64,000 bases of DNA from Paenibacillus_E qinlingensis (GTDB taxonomy: Bacteria > Bacillota > Bacilli > Paenibacillales > NBRC-103111), in assembly GCF_028746185.1 (NCBI RefSeq), contig NZ_JAQIVH010000056.1, positions 434,001 to 498,000 on the forward strand, in the 5' to 3' direction. The notes below the pieces were generated by a model. It made no database searches and was not told the origin of the DNA. It was given only the letters and a program-made list of their open reading frames with translations. How positions within the stretch are numbered: the first letter of the stretch is position 1; the number at the start of each line of letters is the position of its first letter. Of the stretch, positions 58,826 to 64,000 are shown piece by piece. A program made the position numbers and the translations under genes.

Positions 58826-59356
58826 CTATACTTCCTTTAACCGCTGCTCTGCAAAGCCCATCCGGCACATCGAATACTGAAAACTTGATTGCTGAATTTT
58901 ATCACTTAAATCCCACAAATTCGTAAGTAGCCGGACTTCAATATTCCTTTTAAAAAGCTCGCCAAAGAGATCTTGTATTTCAAATTGACGGATGGGAACC
59001 TGCGATTTCTCACTCACATAGTAACCCGCTCCAAGATCTTGCAGATAAAAATCTGACGAATCAAATTCATACACATATAAGGTTGTACTCTTCATGATTT
59101 CAAACCATTTATGCTCAATCGCTACGACGTGATTTACTGACTTTGATGACAAATAGTTCGTACTATCTGCCTCTGTAGTTGCTTCATTGGCATAAAAAGT
59201 AACTCTTGGACAATTCCGAGGTGTAAGAAAATTTGGGAAGCATTTCTCGTTAATCGCCCATACTAATCCTACAGTCGGGTCCAGATCTTTTCTTGAAGGA
59301 AGTCTAGGATGGAAAATAGAAATATTTTTTTCTTCACTGACGTGAAATAATTTCAT
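58826..59356 (-). CDS. DUF6886-like small protein
   Basis: I start at ATG 59356 (MKLFHVSEEKNISIFHPRLP), just after AAGGGGGAG; a TTG six codons earlier is less likely. The 176-residue protein opens with FHVSEE...FHPRLPSRKDLDPTVGLVWAI, which I recall as the DUF6886 pattern, and continues NFLTPRNCPRVTFY. It has no signal peptide or membrane helix. Its first segment resembles ADP-ribosyltransferase-like folds only vaguely. Function is unknown. It starts 24 bases after folD ends and may be co-transcribed. Confidence 0.72.
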   Translation of the reverse strand: MKLFHVSEEKNISIFHPRLPSRKDLDPTVGLVWAINEKCFPNFLTPRNCPRVTFYANEATTEADSTNYLSSKSVNHVVAIEHKWFEIMKSTTLYVYEFDSSDFYLQDLGAGYYVSEKSQVPIRQFEIQDLFGELFKRNIEVRLLTNLWDLSDKIQQSSFQYSMCRMGFAEQRLKEV

Positions 59357-59380
59357 CTTACTCCCCCTTTTCAACTACAA

Positions 59381-60223
59381 CTACGCTAACTTTTCTGCCG
59401 CATCGACGGTGTGTTTCAACAAAGTGGCTATTGTGACAGGCCCGACACCAGCAGGAACAGGGGTAATTGCTGATGCTCTATCCTTACAAGCCTCATAATC
59501 AACATCCCCAATGTTGCCTTCGTTATACCCCGCATCCAACACGGCGGCTCCTGGTTTAATCCAATCCCCTTGCACAAATTTCGGTTTACCAACTGCCGCT
59601 ACAACAATATCCGCTAATCTAACCATATCTTCAAGATTCGCAGTCTTCGAATGGCACATCGTTACGGTCGCATTGCGATTGAGCAACATCATGGAAACAG
59701 GTTTTCCTAGAATGGGGCTTCGCCCTATGACAACAGCATGCTTGCCTTCCATTGCAATCTGATAATAGTCCATAATGGCAAGAATGGCTGCAGGTGTACA
59801 GGAAGGGAAATCGGCAAAGCCGAAGGCATTTTGAGCAAATCCAAGCGTTGTAACACCATCTACATCTTTCTCGATGCCAATCGCTTCAAATGCAGCCCTT
59901 TCATCAATATGATGAGGCACAGGGTGTTGTAACAGAATCCCATGGACACTAGGGTCAACATTCAGCTTCTGAATTTCAGCAATCAATTCTTCCGTCGATG
60001 TATGCTCGGGAAGTTCAATTCGGATCGACTTGATACCAAGTCGTTTACACGCATTCCCTTTCATTTTGACGTAAGTAGCTGAAGAAGGATTACCACCGAC
60101 CAGAATCGTAGCCAAACATGGCACGATCCCCTTCTCGCCTAATACATGAATCCTACTTTTCAGCGCCTCTTTCATGTCTGTTGCCACTCGATTACCATCC
60201 AAGATTACGGTTTCCGCAGTCAT
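59381..60223 (-). CDS. folD: Bifunctional methylenetetrahydrofolate dehydrogenase / methenyl-THF cyclohydrolase
   Basis: This 280-residue protein has the FolD signatures: SSATYVKMKGNACKRLGI with the catalytic lysine, LLQHPVPHHID, ATPVPAGVGPVTIATLLKHT at the C-terminus and the NADP-binding VVIGRSPILGKPVSMMLLNR. It interconverts one-carbon forms of tetrahydrofolate for purine and thymidylate synthesis. GAGAGG precedes the ATG. A ZTP riboswitch and its terminator lie upstream, so expression should respond to ZTP/ZMP, the alarmone of low 10-formyl-THF. The 3' neighbour (DUF6886-like) follows within 25 bases. Confidence 0.96.
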   Translation of the reverse strand: MTAETVILDGNRVATDMKEALKSRIHVLGEKGIVPCLATILVGGNPSSATYVKMKGNACKRLGIKSIRIELPEHTSTEELIAEIQKLNVDPSVHGILLQHPVPHHIDERAAFEAIGIEKDVDGVTTLGFAQNAFGFADFPSCTPAAILAIMDYYQIAMEGKHAVVIGRSPILGKPVSMMLLNRNATVTMCHSKTANLEDMVRLADIVVAAVGKPKFVQGDWIKPGAAVLDAGYNEGNIGDVDYEACKDRASAITPVPAGVGPVTIATLLKHTVDAAEKLA

Positions 60224-60249
60224 CTTATCATTCCTCTCAAGTTAGGTTC

Positions 60250-60285
60250 AAACATAAAGAGGTAAGGGGATTTCCCCTTACCTCT
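60250..60285 (-). terminator. Riboswitch-controlled terminator of folD
   Basis: AGAGGTAAGGGGA and TCCCCTTACCTCT form a perfect 13-bp stem, with the T-rich tail TTTATGTTT on the minus strand. It lies 26 bases before the folD ATG and directly after the ZTP aptamer, so it is the likely expression platform. Confidence 0.85.
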
Positions 60286-60354
60286 TGCCCAGGCGTACGG
60301 CCATTATCGATATGCTCCCTCATGGTTACCCATGCTCCGCCAGTTACACATCGT
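60286..60354 (-). ncRNA. ZTP riboswitch (pfl motif) of folD
   Basis: Minus-strand sequence contains the conserved pfl landmarks in order: GTAACTGGCG, an internal hairpin (CATGG-GTAA-CCATG), GGGAGC, and after a variable loop GCCGTACGCCTGGGCA. These match the two subdomains of the ZTP riboswitch. A terminator stem follows at once and folD starts about 60 bases downstream. ZTP or ZMP binding should prevent termination. Confidence 0.9.
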
Positions 60355-60368
60355 TTATTAGTACCTCT

Positions 60369-60397
60369 ATGATAGCAATGAATGCCATTAATTTCAA
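60369..60397 (-). promoter_or_regulatory. Sigma-A type promoter of the ZTP riboswitch-folD transcript
   Basis: On the minus strand TTGAAA (60392-60397) and TATCAT (60369-60374) are exactly 17 bases apart, each one mismatch from consensus. Transcription would start just before the aptamer. Confidence 0.8.
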
Positions 60398-60413
60398 TTC
60401 CTATGCACGAACT

Positions 60414-62048
60414 TCATGACAAGGAAGCTGGTGACATAAAGAACGAATACCACATATTCGTCATGAAAACATCAAGAACTACGAAATAGAACATCTCAAG
60501 TCCAACATTTCGCTCGGACAATCCTCTTCTCCATAAGCGGGTTAACCCATAAGAAATCCCAGCAAACAGAAGAAGCACAATCAAGCTAACCCAAACCGAT
60601 TGCAAGAATTCCGGCATCACCTGCAGCGCAATCGGTTTACGGTAATCGCCTATAAATAGCGCTTTAACTATCAGATACATGGCCATAGAAATTCCAAAGT
60701 GCCTTTTCGCATGCTCGTCGTAATGATATTGCCAAAATACGCTGATAACGATAAGATACAGGCCAGGTAAAAGGATCCATTTTAAGCTAATCAGGGCAGT
60801 AAGTACGCCAATTCCCCAAAACAATGGCAAATTTCCAGCTGCATGTTGCAAGTCTTCTGCATGAAGACTGTTCATTCGTTGCTCGTATGATAGCTGATCT
60901 GTAGCATAGTAAACGCGATACGTCTCGGCGTTCACGGCATCCAGCCATATGACTAATGAACTCCCATTGTACGAAGTATATGTCGGATATACGGCAAAAC
61001 CACCGAATTGGCTAATACGCGTAGAATCTAACATTTTGCCATCCTTAAAGCCAATCCTGTACACTTCTTGACTTGTTTGACGCCTATTTTTCTCATACAC
61101 GGAAGAAACTACAAGCGTTAACTCCCCAGAAGATGACTGACTAAACGAAGGATGCAAAATCGTATCGGAATCGTTCCCCTTCGCGACAGGAAGGTTTAGG
61201 ACCTCGTCCTGCATCTTATCTGGTTGATTGGATGGGATAGTAATCATATGTAAGGTGCTTTTACCTGATTTGCGCGAGCTGGTTGTATACGCGGCAAGCA
61301 ATGAAGAACCATCTCCACCTAGTGCCAACTCATCCAAACTGCTCGTTGCATAATCTACGTCCTTCAGCTTCATCTGCGCAAGTGGTTTCCAAGATGCTTT
61401 TTCAAGCTTCGCAAAGTGAAAGGATTCGTTGCCATCTTTATTAACCGCGTAAACAAGTGATAAACTGCTGTCAGCGTTATCCCAGATACCATGTATTTGC
61501 TTCATGTTCGCAATATCTAGCTTAGTCCAGGTAAGATTAGCATTCGGTTGAAATTCGCTGACATAAAGCGTTGAATCATTGTAAGCTAGCAGGACGCTTT
61601 CCCTTTTGGAACCAACGACCGTTTGCACACCTGTTATCTCGTTTTCATTAAGTGCGTTCTTCGAACTCCATGACCCATTCTTCCACACACTTGAATACAG
61701 TTTATTGCCGTCCCCAATCCAAATAACATGATCCTTATCTATCATCTTATGGGCATGGAAAACGCCAGTATCTGGCAAGGGACGAGTCTCTGTTCGATGA
61801 TGTCCCTCCCCATCAATGGTGATGATTTCAATTGTTTTTCCTGCGAGATACGTGAAGCCGCCTTCCTCAATCCATTGGACAGGTTCGCCATAGGTTGCCA
61901 ACTGAGGCAATTCTGTTGCACGGCCGAATGGTTCTGGATATGGCTTCACATACTCATTGGCTAGCATGAAAGACTGGATGATTCCGATGATAACGATGAT
62001 TGCTAGAAAAGGCACATATGTAAGCAGCTTCCATCTTGCTTTCTTCAC
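60414..62048 (-). CDS. Large membrane-anchored protein of unknown function
   Basis: This 544-residue protein starts with GTG nine bases after GGAGG. Residue 9-30 is a membrane helix. Residues about 35-390 form an extracytoplasmic region with recurring beta-strand motifs (HVIWIGDGNKLYSSVWKNGSW; SSLSLVYAVNKDGNESFHFA), suggestive of a beta-propeller. Four or five helices close the protein (LFWGIGVLTALISLKWILLP onward). I recognise no family. Its architecture (helices plus a large extracytoplasmic beta region) is reminiscent of the protein at 53405, but in the reverse order. Confidence 0.75.
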   Translation of the reverse strand: MKKARWKLLTYVPFLAIIVIIGIIQSFMLANEYVKPYPEPFGRATELPQLATYGEPVQWIEEGGFTYLAGKTIEIITIDGEGHHRTETRPLPDTGVFHAHKMIDKDHVIWIGDGNKLYSSVWKNGSWSSKNALNENEITGVQTVVGSKRESVLLAYNDSTLYVSEFQPNANLTWTKLDIANMKQIHGIWDNADSSLSLVYAVNKDGNESFHFAKLEKASWKPLAQMKLKDVDYATSSLDELALGGDGSSLLAAYTTSSRKSGKSTLHMITIPSNQPDKMQDEVLNLPVAKGNDSDTILHPSFSQSSSGELTLVVSSVYEKNRRQTSQEVYRIGFKDGKMLDSTRISQFGGFAVYPTYTSYNGSSLVIWLDAVNAETYRVYYATDQLSYEQRMNSLHAEDLQHAAGNLPLFWGIGVLTALISLKWILLPGLYLIVISVFWQYHYDEHAKRHFGISMAMYLIVKALFIGDYRKPIALQVMPEFLQSVWVSLIVLLLFAGISYGLTRLWRRGLSERNVGLEMFYFVVLDVFMTNMWYSFFMSPASLS

Positions 62049-62161
62049 TTCTTAACGCCTCCAAACCATATTTGAAAAATAAATAATGATGTGCAATTAA
62101 TTTTCCATTGTTCAATAAATGCTCATGCCAATGATATCACTGATTCCATTATGCTTCACTA

Positions 62162-62205
62162 CAAAAATTAGAGCGGTGCCATCATGTACTCATCATGGAC
62201 CGCTC
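62162..62205 (-). terminator. Intrinsic terminator after the RidA-like gene
   Basis: On the minus strand GAGCGG...CCGCTC with an inner CATGAT/ATCATG-type stem is followed by TAATTTTTG. It lies 23 bases past the RidA-like stop codon. Confidence 0.8.
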
Positions 62206-62227
62206 AATCATTAGACACATCGGATTA

Positions 62228-62686
62228 TCAATCCGCTACTTCAAAAATAGAATCCACAATAATCGGCAGGTTATCTCTTAGTGAAACAGCTCCGAAGACC
62301 GATCGGGCAGACTTACCCTTGTCGCCGAACACATCCAACATCAGATCCGAACATCCATTAAGCACCACATGATGCTCTTCAAATTCAGGAACAGCATTCA
62401 CGAACCCTTGTAGTTTGACAACTTGTTTAACTTGCTCCAGAGAACCTAATGCAGATTGCAGAACAGCAAGAATCTCGATCCCTGTTAATCTAGCAAAGTG
62501 ATAACCCTCTTGTGTTGTGTATTCCTTCCCCAATTTACCTTTTGGACTGCCAGACGGCCCCTTGCCTGACACATACAAAAGTCCGTTAACTTTCACATAA
62601 TTCGTATATTTCGCTGCTGGTTCACTTGCCGTAGGTAGTAGGATTCCTAATGCCTCTAATCGTTGAGCAATGGTTTGTTCCGTCAT
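62228..62686 (-). CDS. RidA/YjgF-family protein
   Basis: This 152-residue protein has the Rid fold: YVKVNGLLYVSGKGPSG near the N-terminus, VVKLQGFVNAVPEFEEHHVV in the middle and KSARSVFGAVSLRDNLPIIVDSIFEV at the end, the latter containing the RxxFG pattern with the substrate-binding Arg. The Ala-Arg-Ser-Val-Phe-Gly sequence fits the Atu1372-like subgroup. RidA proteins deaminate reactive enamine/imine intermediates. GGGAGG precedes the ATG. It is a single-gene unit with its own terminator. Confidence 0.9.
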   Translation of the reverse strand: MTEQTIAQRLEALGILLPTASEPAAKYTNYVKVNGLLYVSGKGPSGSPKGKLGKEYTTQEGYHFARLTGIEILAVLQSALGSLEQVKQVVKLQGFVNAVPEFEEHHVVLNGCSDLMLDVFGDKGKSARSVFGAVSLRDNLPIIVDSIFEVAD

Positions 62687-62725
62687 AGATATATCCTCCC
62701 AAATGCATCTATTTTTCTAACCCTA

Positions 62726-63142
62726 TCATGGCCCAGAACTGATCCCTTTTATTTGGTATTCACCGTTTATGGCTTGAAGTGTGACATAGCGCACACGGTT
62801 TTTGATCCAACCATCTTCGGTTCTTTCACCGCCTCCAGCAATAATGAACTCCAGAGAAGCCGGCAATATGTCATACGTGACAATAAAGTAGGTATCCTCC
62901 TCATTTTTTAAAATCTGAATGTCATCATGAATCTTATAATTTATAATTCGTTGACTTACAGAGACAGAAGTAGCCTCGTCCTTTTCTAATTCAGTACCAA
63001 ACAGCTTTTTAACGATCGGTTTCAAGTCATCCTGTTGCTGAATACTCACATCATTGCCCCGCACATGTTGTACAGCATAAGCAGAGCAGCCAGTCATACA
63101 ACTAACACAACTAAGTAAGATTAGCGTTATCAACCATCTCAT
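62726..63142 (-). CDS. Hypothetical lipoprotein
   Basis: This 138-residue protein has a signal peptide ending in the lipobox MTGC (Cys19), followed by a small acidic domain of alternating strands and helices (DDIQILKNEEDTYFIVTYDI; YQIKGISSGP at the end). GAGGCGATACG lies just before the ATG. It should be lipid-anchored outside the membrane. I recognise no family. It stands 127 bases from the next gene upstream and is on the same strand. Confidence 0.78.
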   Translation of the reverse strand: MRWLITLILLSCVSCMTGCSAYAVQHVRGNDVSIQQQDDLKPIVKKLFGTELEKDEATSVSVSQRIINYKIHDDIQILKNEEDTYFIVTYDILPASLEFIIAGGGERTEDGWIKNRVRYVTLQAINGEYQIKGISSGP

Positions 63143-63269
63143 CGTATCGCCTCGTCTAATGAATTTTTAGTTGTTTCTATACAACAATCTAGATTTACAT
63201 ATAACCCAGTTTTTAACATCTTACTTCAATAGACGATGACAATACAAATAAGTTGCAATTAGCTTCCTA

Positions 63270-63722
63270 TTATTTACAAGCATTCATCGTATTCCTTAAA
63301 ATGACAGGCCCTAACTTGCCAGTTTTGGAATTCGCTAAACGAACTTCCATCGTACTATTCGTTAAATCAGCTGTAATATCATCAAGCCTCCCAGTCCAAG
63401 TCGGCCCGCCTTCTTCTGGTGTTGGGAACAGTTTGAAACGCCAGCTAATCTCATTTGGAATAAAAGCAAAACCTTCATATCCATCATACTCACCCGCTGT
63501 AAATGGCACAGGTAAATGATTCGCATGGATGCTAATACTTGTTCGGGGAAAACTTGGTGTTAACTTCACTTTGTAAACGAGCGCTGCTCCTTTGGCATTC
63601 ACATTATCTGCCATGACGGATTCAAGAACGGCACTACAAGGCATCGCTACTTCAGCATCACTCCGTTCGGATTGGAACAAGACACTTCCAACTATCAACA
63701 TAACCATCATCATTTTCTTCAT
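63270..63722 (-). CDS. Hypothetical secreted protein
   Basis: This 150-residue protein begins MKKMMMVMLIVGSVLF, a Sec signal peptide with a probable cleavage at SDA-EVA (after residue 23). The mature part has two cysteines (PCSAV near the start, MNACK at the end) that may pair, and beta-strand patterns (ISIHANHLPVPFTAGEYDGY; GPTWTGRLDDITADL). GGAGGG precedes the ATG. Function is unknown. It follows purA on the same strand after a terminator and the 108-base gap. Confidence 0.78.
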   Translation of the reverse strand: MKKMMMVMLIVGSVLFQSERSDAEVAMPCSAVLESVMADNVNAKGAALVYKVKLTPSFPRTSISIHANHLPVPFTAGEYDGYEGFAFIPNEISWRFKLFPTPEEGGPTWTGRLDDITADLTNSTMEVRLANSKTGKLGPVILRNTMNACK

Positions 63723-63787
63723 GGAATCCCTCCGAAGTAAATTTCGTGGTTATTTTTCCCATTCAATCCATTTCTATTATGCTTTAG

Positions 63788-63809
63788 AAAAAAGCCACCT
63801 CGCGGTGGC
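63788..63809 (-). terminator. Intrinsic terminator after purA
   Basis: On the minus strand GCCACC-GCGA-GGTGGC (6-bp GC-rich stem, GNRA-type loop) is followed by TTTTTT. It lies about 20 bases past the purA stop codon. Confidence 0.9.
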
Positions 63810-63829
63810 AATACTAGGACTAACTGAAA

Positions 63830-64000
63830 CTAGCATGGAATAACTTGTTCGCGTCGAGGTCCGACAGAAATCGTTGAAATCTTTACGCCGATAGCGGATT
63901 CAACGAATTGAATGTAGGTCTTTGCCGCTTCTGGGAGGTCTTCCATGCGTTTAGCTTGTGAGATATCACATTGCCAACCTGGTAATCTTGACCATACAGG
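63830..64000 (-). CDS. purA: Adenylosuccinate synthetase, C-terminal end (cut by window edge)
   Basis: The frame from the window edge to the TAG at 63830-63832 encodes 56 residues that match the PurA C-terminus: PVWSRLPGWQCDISQAKRME, LPEAAKTYIQFVES, and the terminal SVGPRREQVIPC, close to the family ending ISVGPDREQTI. PurA joins IMP and aspartate to make adenylosuccinate in AMP synthesis. Only the tail is visible, so length and start cannot be judged. The extra PC after the usual end is slightly unusual. A strong terminator follows. Confidence 0.93.
   Translation of the reverse strand, partial: PVWSRLPGWQCDISQAKRMEDLPEAAKTYIQFVESAIGVKISTISVGPRREQVIPC

Noticed and set aside
1..64000. tRNA, rRNA, phage or intact insertion sequence
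   Set aside because: I looked for clover-leaf ends, rRNA blocks, integrases and transposase motifs and saw none.

Overview
The window looks like a chromosomal stretch from an endospore-forming Firmicute close to Paenibacillus. The evidence is the low-to-moderate GC content, strong AGGAGG-type ribosome binding sites, many TTG/GTG starts, a T-box leader, a ZTP riboswitch, a GlnR/TnrA-type box, a CcpA-type cre box, two germinant-receptor operons, a collagen-like exosporium-type protein and a YheC/YheD spore-coat-type protein. I see no rRNA, tRNA, CRISPR array, phage or intact insertion sequence. The species call is inference from gene content.

Region by region: 1-2 kb holds a cut-off NmrA-like gene and a short-chain dehydrogenase. 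At 2-5 kb a collagen-like protein and a YheC/YheD protein are divergently transcribed. At 5-13.6 kb lies an assimilatory nitrate/nitrite operon on the minus strand, in the order nirB-nirD-nitrate transporter-nasB-nasC, with a perfect TGTNA-N7-TNACA box upstream. At 14-19 kb are an acetyltransferase, a GH36-type alpha-galactosidase with a divergent AraC regulator, a broken AraC fragment and a DUF421 membrane protein. At 19-31 kb two germinant-receptor operons face each other: a plus-strand A-B-C operon and a minus-strand A-C-D-B operon followed by a purine permease. Between them lie a DUF1641 gene, an NDH-2-type dehydrogenase and a CotS-like kinase-fold protein.

At 31-37 kb are a Gfo/Idh/MocA oxidoreductase, a methyltransferase and a compact operon of a Tat-exported two-domain multicopper oxidase, a ZIP-family transporter and TatA, with duplicated operator-like sequences upstream. 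At 37-43 kb are a CapA-like lipoprotein, a T-box-controlled argS and a secreted GH26 beta-mannanase with a cre box. With the GH36 enzyme, the mannanase suggests growth on plant galactomannans. At 43-51 kb are a cupin gene pair, an AbrB-family transporter, a four-gene operon (DUF4132 giant protein, MOSC, Asp/Glu racemase, acetyltransferase) and an MTHFR-like gene.

The last 13 kb are almost all on the minus strand: a TIM-barrel isomerase, an MBL hydrolase, two large membrane proteins of unknown function, a leucine-rich-repeat protein, an MGT-type glycosyltransferase, PhzF, a DUF6886-like protein, folD under a ZTP riboswitch, a RidA-like protein, two small exported proteins and the 3' end of purA.

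The observations I rate highest are: loss of three of the four siroheme/4Fe-4S cysteines in NasB together with a GC-rich patch inside that gene; the oxidase-ZIP-TatA operon with its paired operators; the small D subunit and purine permease in the second germination operon; the collagen minisatellite; the ZTP and T-box RNAs; and several unassigned small or membrane genes. I did not find a system I could call clearly new.
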